Shown here piece after piece: positions 6,381-15,128 of a DNA stretch of 48,453 nucleotides. Every line of letters begins with the position of its first letter. Within the stretch, counting starts at the first letter, position 1. Under the pieces are notes generated by a model. The model searched no databases. It was not told the DNA's origin and saw only the letters and a program-made list of their open reading frames with translations. A program made the position numbers and the translations under genes. Source of the stretch: a bacterium (lineage in GTDB: Bacteria; Patescibacteriota; Minisyncoccia; Phycocordibacterales; UBA9973); assembly GCA_021824345.1 (NCBI GenBank), contig JAKAKW010000007.1, forward strand, positions 1 to 48,453, given 5' to 3'.

Positions 6381-8261
6381 ATGAAAGTATCATACGACTG
6401 GCTAAAATGGTATGTGCCCAAAATTCCGACGCCGGAAGAGCTGGCGGATGTTTTTACCTATCATCTTTGCGAAGTGGAGGGAATTGAAAAAATCGGTTCT
6501 GGAAAAGATGCCGATACCGTATTTGACGTCAACATCCTGCCGAATCGGGCGCACGACCTTCTCTCTCATATGGGAGTGGGAAAGGAAATTTCTTCGCTTC
6601 TGGGTATCAAATATAACGATCCCGCGCCGGCTTACAAGATTCCGGAAAGCTTCCCAACCAAGCTTGAGATAAAGATTGATACGGACAAGTGCAGAAGATA
6701 TATGGGCAGGATTGTCCGTAATGTGAAAGTCGGCCCTTCTCCCGAGTGGGTGGTAAAACATTTGGAAGCCATCGGCCAGCGCTCCATAAACAACATCGTG
6801 GATGCGGCCAACATTGTGATGTACGACTCTGGCCAGCCAGTGCACGCTTTTGATCTTGGAAAACTGGCCGGGGAAAAAATCATAATCCGCCAGGCGAAAG
6901 AAGGGGAGGCTATGACCACCCTGGACGACAAAGAAGTGAAATTTACCGGAAAAGATATGGTTATTGCGGACGACGCCCGCGTGCTGGCCGTTGCCGGAGT
7001 GAAAGGGGGTAAGGACAGCGGAGTGACGGAGGAAACGGAGAATATCGTGCTGGAAGTGGCCAATTTCAATCCGACCAGCGTGCGCAAGACCGCCCAGTCC
7101 ATGAACCTGTTTACCGACGCGCGCAAGCGGTTTGAGAACGACCTGTCGCCGGAGCTTGGATCATACGCCATGCGCGAACTTTCCGCGCTGATTTTGGAAA
7201 TGTGTCCGGAAGCGCAGTTCGAGGAAATCGCGGATATTTATCCGCAAAAGCAGAAAGAGCGTTCCGTTTCTTTTTCCGCGAAGAGAATTTCTGAGATTCT
7301 CGGCCTGGAGGTTTCAGCCGATGAAATTGAAAAAATTCTGGAAAGATACGATTTTTCATACGAAAAAAGCGGAGGAACTTTCAATATGAAAGTTCCTCCG
7401 CTCCGTCTGGATTTGGAAAACGAAGAAGATATGGCCGAGGAAATCGGCCGGATTCTGGGATACGACAAAGTGAAGCCGAGAATTCCGAAAATAAGTTTCA
7501 AGCCGAGGCCGAATGAAAATTATCGCAAAATCCGCTGGGCCAGGGAAAAACTCCTTTCCGAAGGATATTCGGAAGTGATGACGTACATCTTCGCCGAAAA
7601 AGGGGAAGTGGAAGTGCTGGAGAGCGCCTCAGACAAGAAATTCATGCGGACAAATCTTTCCGACGGGCTCAAAGCGAGCGCTGAATTGAATCAGCTGAAC
7701 ACGCCATTCCTTGAACTGGACAAAGCGATGGTTTTTGAAATAGGAACAGTATTTGGCGGGAGCGGAGAAGTGATCCACGTGGCTTACGGAGACAAGAAAA
7801 AGATAACTGAAACGACTTTGGAAGAGTTCTGCGCAGGGTTGCCGGCAGAATTTTCGGCATGGTCTGGCCGAGCTTCCAGTTCTGGAAGAGCGACTTTAGG
7901 CGAGGGGCTGAAACCTGCCGGGTGTCAGATTTCAGAAGGACCTGCTGAAAATTCTGCCGGCAACCCTGCGCACTTCAAGATGTGGTCTCTTTATCCATTT
8001 ATTTCCCGAGACATCGCCGTGTGGATGCCTGAGGAGGATGACCCAAAGAAACTTTTTGAACTACTAAAAGAAAACGGCACGGAACTTCTAACAAAAAAGC
8101 CGTATCTGTTTGATTCATTTTCCAAAGATGGCCGAAAGTCCTATGCATACAGGCTTGTTTTTCAATCCTATGACCGCACCCTGACCGACGAGGAGGTGAA
8201 CTCCGTAATGGAAAAAATCACCGCTAAAATTGGCGAAAACAAGAATTGGCAGATAAGATAA
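6381..8261 (+). CDS. pheT: Phenylalanine-tRNA ligase beta subunit, lacking OB domain and carrying a palindromic insertion
   Basis: 626 aa against the usual ~800. It starts with the B1 strand (KVSYDWLKWYVP) but runs from EGIEKIG straight to VFDVNILPNRAHDLLSH, so the EMAP-like OB domain normally inserted here (~110 aa) is gone. The B3/B4 domain (VDAANIVMYDSGQPVHAFDLGK), B5 (LGLEVSADEIEKIL) and the catalytic-like region (GYSEVMTYIF) are present, and the C-terminus is an anticodon-binding FDX-ACB domain (YPFISRDIAVWM to the end). Between them, about residues 484-530 are low-complexity Ala/Gly/Ser sequence encoded by a nested inverted repeat (7831-7971) and foreign to the family. With short PheS, both tRNA-contact appendages of PheRS are missing. 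Confidence 0.95.
   Translation: MKVSYDWLKWYVPKIPTPEELADVFTYHLCEVEGIEKIGSGKDADTVFDVNILPNRAHDLLSHMGVGKEISSLLGIKYNDPAPAYKIPESFPTKLEIKIDTDKCRRYMGRIVRNVKVGPSPEWVVKHLEAIGQRSINNIVDAANIVMYDSGQPVHAFDLGKLAGEKIIIRQAKEGEAMTTLDDKEVKFTGKDMVIADDARVLAVAGVKGGKDSGVTEETENIVLEVANFNPTSVRKTAQSMNLFTDARKRFENDLSPELGSYAMRELSALILEMCPEAQFEEIADIYPQKQKERSVSFSAKRISEILGLEVSADEIEKILERYDFSYEKSGGTFNMKVPPLRLDLENEEDMAEEIGRILGYDKVKPRIPKISFKPRPNENYRKIRWAREKLLSEGYSEVMTYIFAEKGEVEVLESASDKKFMRTNLSDGLKASAELNQLNTPFLELDKAMVFEIGTVFGGSGEVIHVAYGDKKKITETTLEEFCAGLPAEFSAWSGRASSSGRATLGEGLKPAGCQISEGPAENSAGNPAHFKMWSLYPFISRDIAVWMPEEDDPKKLFELLKENGTELLTKKPYLFDSFSKDGRKSYAYRLVFQSYDRTLTDEEVNSVMEKITAKIGENKNWQIR
7831..7971 (+). repeat. Nested inverted-repeat element inserted in frame in pheT
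   Basis: Outer arms of 25 bp are perfect inverted copies (7831-7855 and 7947-7971; GCGCAGGGTTGCCGGC...). Inside is the near-palindrome CTTCCAGTTCTGGAAG and a CTGAAA/TTTCAG pair. The element is 141 bp, a multiple of three, and leaves the reading frame open. Confidence 0.85.
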
Positions 8262-8301
8262 TCCGACCTTGTTTTATATGCCTAAAATGCCCAAAATGCG
8301 C

Positions 8302-10462
<2,161 letters not shown>

Positions 10463-10477
10463 GTGTGGATTGTATGT

Positions 10478-10506
10478 TTGTGTGTCGGCCCTGGATTTAT
10501 TATGAT
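10478..10506 (+). promoter_or_regulatory. Pseudopilin gene promoter (leaderless)
   Basis: TTGTGT (10478-10483), 17 bp, TATGAT (10501-10506). The ATG at 10513 is six bases later, matching the expected transcription start itself. Confidence 0.7.
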
Positions 10507-10512
10507 TAAATC

Positions 10513-11022
10513 ATGAAAAAGGGTTTCACTCTCATTGAGCTTTTGGTGGTTGTGGCAATTATCGGCATATTGGCCAGTATTGTGCTTACTTCTCTCGGCT
10601 CGGCAAAAAGCAAGGGGATGGACGGCCGCCGAATACAGGACATTCACCAGATACAGAACGCATTGGAACTTTATTATTCCGACCACGGTTCTTATCCCAT
10701 TTCCGGCGGAGCATCCGCTCCAAATGGCGGTTGGAGCAACAGCGCCGATTCAAGTTGGACGACCCTGCAGACGTCTTTGGCGCCGTATCTGTCCCAACTG
10801 CCGAAAGATCCCAGGCAGACTGGCAGCGGCTGGCCCCCCGATTACGGTTACACTTATTACTCCCAAGGATACGGATGCCCCGGCCAGTGGTATATGATCG
10901 TGTATCAGCTTGAAGTGGCAAATGGTCCGGACGAAGGAGTGAAGGCATGCGACGGAACCGTCTTCCAGTACGGAGGAACCGGATCGAATACCCAGATAAA
11001 AACAGTCGGCATGAGCCGATAG
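10513..11022 (+). CDS. Type IV pilin-like protein (prepilin N-terminus)
   Basis: 169 aa. The N-terminus MKKGFTLIELLVVVAIIGIL is a textbook class III signal: prepilin peptidase cuts after the Gly, Phe is methylated, and Glu5 of the mature protein guides assembly. The helix continues to about residue 30, then a soluble domain with LELYYSDHGSYP (a pseudopilin GspG-like beta start) and a Trp/Tyr/Gly-rich C-terminus containing two cysteines (GYGCPG and VKACDG) that could form a disulphide. No other pilus genes are nearby. Such orphan pilins are common in Patescibacteria, where type IV pili serve attachment or DNA uptake. It is monocistronic between a leaderless promoter and a terminator. Confidence 0.9.
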   Translation: MKKGFTLIELLVVVAIIGILASIVLTSLGSAKSKGMDGRRIQDIHQIQNALELYYSDHGSYPISGGASAPNGGWSNSADSSWTTLQTSLAPYLSQLPKDPRQTGSGWPPDYGYTYYSQGYGCPGQWYMIVYQLEVANGPDEGVKACDGTVFQYGGTGSNTQIKTVGMSR

Positions 11023-11027
11023 AGATT

Positions 11028-11066
11028 CCAAAAGAAAAGCCTCCCTATTGGAGGCTTTTCTTTTGG
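11028..11066. terminator. Bidirectional terminator between the pilin gene and thrS
   Basis: A 17-bp perfect stem (CCAAAAGAAAAGCCTCC and its complement) with a 5-base loop. It has U-rich and A-rich flanks, so it can work on both strands. On the minus strand it overlaps the last codons and stop of thrS. Confidence 0.85.
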
Positions 11067-12805
11067 ATCATATCCTTCAGCTTCTCCAGAAATTCTTCTT
11101 TGGAAATATTTTCCAATTTCTCCCCGTTTCTGCCTTCCACGGTCAGCTTCTTGGATTCTTTTTCTTTGTCTCCGATTACCACGAGGTAGGGGATCTTTTG
11201 AGTTTTCGCTTCGCGGATTTTTTTGCCTAGAGTCTCGCCGGAATCGTCCAATTCCGCCCGGATGCCGGCCGCTTTCAGATATTCAAATATCTCCTCGGCA
11301 TAGGCCATATGTTTTTCGGTGGAAATGGGAAGCATCCGCGCCTGCACGGGGGAGAGCCACAAGGGAAATGCGCCGACATAATGCTCAATCAATATGCCCA
11401 TGAATCTGTCGGGAGAACCCACTAGCGCTCGGTGTATCATAACCGGTGTCTTTTCCTTGCCATCTTTATCTGTATAGGTTAGGCCGAATCTGTTCGGCTG
11501 GTTGAAGTCGAGCTGTATGGTGGATATTTGCCATTCGCGCTTAAGCGCGTCCACAGCCATGATGTCCATTTTAGGACCGTAAAAAGCCGCCTCTCCCAGC
11601 GCCTCTTTATATTTGATTTTTTTCCCATCCAAAAGTTTTTTCATTATTGCCTGAGATTCTTCCCATATTTCATCCGTACCCAGGTATTTTGCCTTGTTTT
11701 CGGGGTCCCGGAAAGACAAACGAATCCAATAATCAATATTGTAAGTTTTAAGCGCTTCCTTGATTGCCTCCAGTATATTTGATACTTCTTCCTCTATTTG
11801 ATCCTTTCGGCAAAACACATGTCCGTCATCCTGAGCGAAGGAGCGCAGGCGTACCAGCCCTGAAAGTTCTCCTGGCCGCTCATCCCTGTAAAGATTGGCA
11901 AAATCCGCGTAACGTATCGGCAGGTCGCGATAGCTTCTTGGGCGGGAAGCGTATATCTGGGTATGTTGAGGACAATTCATCGGTTTCAAGAAAAAATCGT
12001 CTTCGCTGTATTGAGAGCGTACCGTCAGCATATCTTCTTTGTATTTGTCGTAATGACCGGAAATTTTGAAAAGCTCGGCTTTATTAATGTTCGGCGTATG
12101 AACTTCTTCGAAACCCAGTTTTCTGTTGAGCTCGCGCGAATAGTTTACTATCGCTTCGCGAATAATGTTTCCCTTTGGAGTAAACATGGGCATCCCTCCT
12201 CCGATCAGTTCCGAAAACACTAGCAAATCCTGTTCCTTTGATATTTTTCGGTGGTCTCTTTTCTTCGCTTCCTCTCTCTGCTTCACATATTCCTCCAATT
12301 CTTCTTTGGAGCCGAAGGCCAGGCCGTAGATGCGGGTAAGCATTTTGTTGTTCTCATCTCCCCTCCAGTAGGCGCCGGCCACCCGGTCCAGTTTGAAGCA
12401 TCCTTCCGGGATCTCTTTGCTCGGATTTTCCAAATGCCCGCCCCGGCAAAGGTCGGTGAAATCGCCGCATGTATAAAAAGTGATTTTTTCTCCTTTTCCC
12501 GCTATCTCGTATATTAATTCCAATTTATAAGAATTGTCCTTGAAGTATTCCTTCGCTTCCTCGGCGCTTTTTTCTTCATGAACGAATTCCTTCCACTTCG
12601 GAAGAATTTCCTTCATCTTCTTCTCTATTTTTGCCAAATCCTTGTCCGAAACGGGGGAACTAAACTCAAAGTCATAATAAAAGCCGTCCTCTATGACGGG
12701 ACCGATGGTGTTCTTTGAATCCGGATAAAGTTTCAACACGGCGGCCGCCATAAGGTGAGCCAGGGAATGCCGCAGATTGCTCAGTTGTTCGTTATTATTG
12801 TCCAT
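11045..12805 (-). CDS. thrS: Threonine-tRNA ligase without TGS domain
   Basis: Charges tRNA-Thr. 586 aa from ATG 12805; the ORF's upstream extension to 12853 runs into the T-box terminator, so the internal start is chosen. The usual N-terminal TGS domain (~60 aa) is missing, and the protein starts at the editing domain (HSLAH HxxxH motif, CRGGHLENP). Class II core: PMNCPQHTQIY, RYADFANLYRDERPGELSGLVRLRSFAQDDGHVFC (motif 2), FYGPKMDI, TIQLDFNQPNRFGLTY and MIHRALVGSPDRFMGILIEHYVGAFP (motif 3). The anticodon-binding domain is at the C-terminus (about 490-586). It is controlled by a T-box riboswitch just upstream. Confidence 0.95.
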   Translation of the reverse strand: MDNNNEQLSNLRHSLAHLMAAAVLKLYPDSKNTIGPVIEDGFYYDFEFSSPVSDKDLAKIEKKMKEILPKWKEFVHEEKSAEEAKEYFKDNSYKLELIYEIAGKGEKITFYTCGDFTDLCRGGHLENPSKEIPEGCFKLDRVAGAYWRGDENNKMLTRIYGLAFGSKEELEEYVKQREEAKKRDHRKISKEQDLLVFSELIGGGMPMFTPKGNIIREAIVNYSRELNRKLGFEEVHTPNINKAELFKISGHYDKYKEDMLTVRSQYSEDDFFLKPMNCPQHTQIYASRPRSYRDLPIRYADFANLYRDERPGELSGLVRLRSFAQDDGHVFCRKDQIEEEVSNILEAIKEALKTYNIDYWIRLSFRDPENKAKYLGTDEIWEESQAIMKKLLDGKKIKYKEALGEAAFYGPKMDIMAVDALKREWQISTIQLDFNQPNRFGLTYTDKDGKEKTPVMIHRALVGSPDRFMGILIEHYVGAFPLWLSPVQARMLPISTEKHMAYAEEIFEYLKAAGIRAELDDSGETLGKKIREAKTQKIPYLVVIGDKEKESKKLTVEGRNGEKLENISKEEFLEKLKDMIQKKSLQ

Positions 12806-12988
12806 ATTAATTATTCTGTTATTGTTAATCAAAAACAAAACTCGCCCCGACAAGAATGAAATAACCTTTCATTCGTGTCGGGGCGATTTTACTTCGCGGT
12901 TCCACCCGGCTTTGTTCTCTTTAATTGCGGATTAGCCCAATGAGGTTCCTGTGAGGATCATGGTCGGTAGCCATGACAATCTCCGCTT
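12806..12988 (-). promoter_or_regulatory. T-box riboswitch leader of thrS
   Basis: On the minus strand the leader contains GGGTGGAACCGCG (12893-12912 region), which matches the T-box consensus that pairs with the NCCA end of uncharged tRNA. Upstream, GCGGA and ATCCGC close a stem of about 60 nt with an inner TCATGG/CCATGA hairpin, which would be a very short Stem I. ACC triplets, suitable as threonine specifiers, are present, but I cannot place the specifier loop securely. A strong terminator follows. Uncharged tRNA-Thr should favour the antiterminator and raise thrS expression. Confidence 0.85.
12830..12886 (-). terminator. T-box-controlled terminator before thrS
   Basis: Minus-strand stem of 20 bp with one mismatch (TCGCCCCGACACGAATGAAA against its complement) and a 5-base loop, followed by TTTTGTTTTTG. 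It lies between the T-box motif and the thrS ATG, as expected for transcriptional T-box control. Confidence 0.85.
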
Positions 12989-12994
12989 GCCTAT

Positions 12995-13022
12995 ATGATA
13001 GCACCATCGGCGAATATTACAA
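12995..13022 (-). promoter_or_regulatory. thrS promoter
   Basis: Minus strand: TTGTAA (13022-13017), 16 bp, TATCAT (13000-12995) preceded by TGC, an extended -10. The start is near 12988. It overlaps the divergent rpmF promoter region. Confidence 0.65.
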
Positions 13023-13027
13023 GGATT

Positions 13028-13055
13028 TTGCTTTTCGCGCTTAATATGCTAGTAT
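13028..13055 (+). promoter_or_regulatory. rpmF-nusB-rnc-smc operon promoter
   Basis: TTGCTT (13028-13033), 16 bp, TAGTAT (13050-13055). The ATG of rpmF follows 10 bases after the -10, leaving a leader of only a few bases. Confidence 0.6.
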
Positions 13056-13065
13056 ATGTGGCATT

Positions 13066-13296
13066 ATGGTTGTAAGAATGAGACATACCAGATCGCACAC
13101 CCGTAACCGGCGCTCCCATCACGCGCTCAAAGGTACCGGTTTCTTTGTGTGTGAGAACTGCAAGACACCCAAGCGCGGACACACCGTCTGCCCGGTCTGC
13201 GGGTATTATCGCGGAAAGAAAGTGATAGACATGGTAAAGAAGACGGAAAAGAAGCAGAAAAAGGAAAAGGCCAAGAAAGCGGCGGAAGGGAAATAA
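13066..13296 (+). CDS. rpmF: 50S ribosomal protein L32
   Basis: Small zinc-ribbon protein of the large subunit. 76 aa: the basic start contains RHTRSHTRNRRSHHALK, equivalent to the RRRKRRSHHAL signature, followed by CENCKTPKRGHTVCPVCGYYRGK with four zinc-binding cysteines in two CxxC pairs. The C-terminal 20 residues are a lysine-rich tail longer than in E. coli. It is the first gene of an apparent rpmF-nusB-rnc-smc transcript and is expressed from a near-leaderless promoter. Confidence 0.95.
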   Translation: MVVRMRHTRSHTRNRRSHHALKGTGFFVCENCKTPKRGHTVCPVCGYYRGKKVIDMVKKTEKKQKKEKAKKAAEGK

Positions 13297-13328
13297 ATAC
13301 ACCGCCTTTGGCCCGAAGCAATTGAAAA

Positions 13329-14309
13329 ATGGCTAACAGGCATCTTTCCAGATCAATAGTTCTTCAGACTCTTTTTGAGTGGGACTTTATGCGCAGCTCC
13401 GGCGCTCCGGCGGACGGGAAGCCCGCAGCGGAATGGCCCCAAGAAAAGATTAAAAAGGCTCTTTCCCGCAATTTGGAGGAATTTGCCCCGGGTTTGAAAG
13501 ATGACGCTTTTGTTTCTTCTCTTTTTAACAGCGTAATAAAGAAGCGGAGCGTGGTGGACGAGATAATAGAAAAAGCCGCTCCCGACTGGCCCATAGACAA
13601 AATTTCAGCCGTGGACCGGAACATTTTGCGCATCGGACTGACGGAACTACTGTTCGGCGACCGGTCGGAAGTGCCTCCGAAGGTGGCTATCAACGAGGCC
13701 ATAGAGCTCGCCAAGACTTTCGGCGGGGAAAATTCCAGCAAGTTTGTAAACGGCGTGCTGGGGGCGGTGTACAAGGAAATCGGCGAGCCGGGCAAGGAGG
13801 AGACCAGCAAGCGCAAAAAACAGGAAGAGCCGGTGGATATTTCCAAGCTCCCCGTAGAGAGGCTTGGCGGAGCCCTGGTATATTGCCAACATGAAGGCCA
13901 TACGCTTTTTGCCCTGGTGCATGACGTGTTCGGATATTGGACTCTTTCCAAAGGATCGGTGGCTGAAAACGAAGACATAAAAGACGGCACCGTGCGGGAG
14001 ATAAAAAAAGAAATCGGCCTGGACATAACCATCAAGGAGAAGCTTGGAGAAAACGAATATGTGGCCAATCATCCTGAAAAAGGGAAGACCCTGAAAAAGG
14101 TCGCCTACTTTCTGGCGGAAAGCGAGTATAAAGAACTTCAACTGGAAAGTTCCGGAGGTTTGGATGAAGCAAAGTGGTTCAAGCTCTCGGAAATACCGGA
14201 GCTTCGCATTTACAACGACATCATACCGCTTATAGGGGAAGCGATTGAAATTATAAGTTCCGACCTAAGTCGGAATCCCGACAAGGGTCGGGATAAAAAA
14301 CGGCCTTAG
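13329..14309 (+). CDS. nusB: NusB antitermination factor fused to a Nudix hydrolase domain
   Basis: 326 aa. Residues 1-155 are NusB: SRSIVLQTLFEWDF, IEKAAPDWPIDKISAVDRNILRIGLTELL, PPKVAINEAIELAKTFGGENSSKFVNGVLGAVY. This all-helical protein works with NusE in rRNA antitermination. A charged linker (EETSKRKKQEEP) leads to a Nudix domain (about 180-310) with GALVYCQ, the box GSVAENEDIKDGTVREIKKEIGL, and EAKWFKLSEI. In the Nudix box, REUxEExGU reads REIKKEIGL: the first Glu of the EE pair is Lys, while the second, usually essential Glu is kept. The domain resembles Ap4A-type Nudix enzymes, but the substrate is unknown. The last ~15 codons lie in a pair of hairpins (14258-14293) and may be acquired sequence. 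Confidence 0.9.
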   Translation: MANRHLSRSIVLQTLFEWDFMRSSGAPADGKPAAEWPQEKIKKALSRNLEEFAPGLKDDAFVSSLFNSVIKKRSVVDEIIEKAAPDWPIDKISAVDRNILRIGLTELLFGDRSEVPPKVAINEAIELAKTFGGENSSKFVNGVLGAVYKEIGEPGKEETSKRKKQEEPVDISKLPVERLGGALVYCQHEGHTLFALVHDVFGYWTLSKGSVAENEDIKDGTVREIKKEIGLDITIKEKLGENEYVANHPEKGKTLKKVAYFLAESEYKELQLESSGGLDEAKWFKLSEIPELRIYNDIIPLIGEAIEIISSDLSRNPDKGRDKKRP

Positions 14310-14362
14310 GCTTGTCCGCTCAATTCTGCGGAACGCGCGGAAGACGGAAGCGGCCAAGCCTA
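14258..14362 (+). repeat. Hairpin cluster at the nusB-nudix 3' end
   Basis: Two abutting hairpins, TTCCGAC-CTAA-GTCGGAA (14258-14275) and TCCCGAC-AAGG-GTCGGGA (14276-14293), are followed by a 14-bp inverted repeat with one mismatch (14307-14320 against 14349-14362; TAGGCTTG...). No U-tract follows, so it is not a simple terminator; a palindromic insertion fits better. Confidence 0.75.
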
Positions 14363-14379
14363 GAGCCTGTGATAACAAA

Positions 14380-15075
14380 ATGGTAGATTTTTCAAGTTTT
14401 GAGGAGAAGACGGGAATAGTATTTAAAGACAAGGAGCTGCTCAAGCAGGCGTTTATTCATCGTTCATACATAAACGAAAATCCCCATTCCGACCTTTCGC
14501 ACAACGAACGGCTGGAATTTTTGGGCGACGCGGTGCTGGAACTTATCGTCACCGATTATCTGTACCGCAAATATCCCTCTTTCACCGAAGGAGAGCTGAC
14601 CGCCATCCGGAGCGCCCTGGTGAATGCGGTGATAATTTCCGGCATTGCCGCGGAACTTGGCATGAATGATTATCTTTTGCTTTCAAAAGGAGAAGCGAAG
14701 GACAATGGCAAGGCCCGGCAGTATATTTTGGCGAATACATATGAGGCGTATATGGGAGCGGTATATATGGATCAGGGATACGAGGCGGCCAAGAAATTCG
14801 TGGCCGACACCATCCTTCCGCACACCGATGAAATAGTTTCCAAAAAGCTCTGGCGGGATCCGAAAAGCTTGGTACAGGAAAAAGCGCAGGAAAAAGTGGG
14901 CACCACCCCTTTTTACAAAGTGTTGTATGAATCGGGCCCCGACCACGACAAGCATTTTACCGTCGGGATATTTTTCGGAGCGGACATAATAGCCGAAGGC
15001 AAGGGAAAATCCAAGCAGGAAGCCGAACAAAAAGCGGCCGAAAACGCCCTGAAAAAGAAAAAATGGCTGGATTAA
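14380..15075 (+). CDS. rnc: Ribonuclease III
   Basis: Double-strand-specific endonuclease for rRNA and mRNA processing. 231 aa, normal length. The RNase III domain has HRSYINENP, HNERLEFLGDAVLELIVTDYLY (signature with catalytic Glu and Asp) and ANTYEAYMGAVYMDQGYEAAKKFV (second metal-binding cluster). The dsRBD runs from about residue 160 (DPKSLVQEKAQEK) to AEGKGKSKQEAEQKAAENALKK. It lies between nusB and smc, the common bacterial rnc-smc order. The abundant hairpins in this genome would be natural substrates, which is inference. Confidence 0.95.
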   Translation: MVDFSSFEEKTGIVFKDKELLKQAFIHRSYINENPHSDLSHNERLEFLGDAVLELIVTDYLYRKYPSFTEGELTAIRSALVNAVIISGIAAELGMNDYLLLSKGEAKDNGKARQYILANTYEAYMGAVYMDQGYEAAKKFVADTILPHTDEIVSKKLWRDPKSLVQEKAQEKVGTTPFYKVLYESGPDHDKHFTVGIFFGADIIAEGKGKSKQEAEQKAAENALKKKKWLD

Positions 15076-15076
15076 C

Positions 15077-15113
15077 CCGTCTGGGACGGAGGGTGGCCCT
15101 CCGCCCCAGACGG
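15077..15113 (+). repeat. Palindromic repeat, family member A (between rnc and smc)
   Basis: Stem of 17 pairs with one mismatch (CCGTCTGGGACGGAGGG and its complement) and a TGG loop. It shares the GGAGGG/CCCTCC core with the copies at 31396, 32114, 43867 and 47900, and the flank CCCCAGAC with the dnaG copy. Confidence 0.85.
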
Positions 15114-15128
15114 TAAAAGAAATATTAA

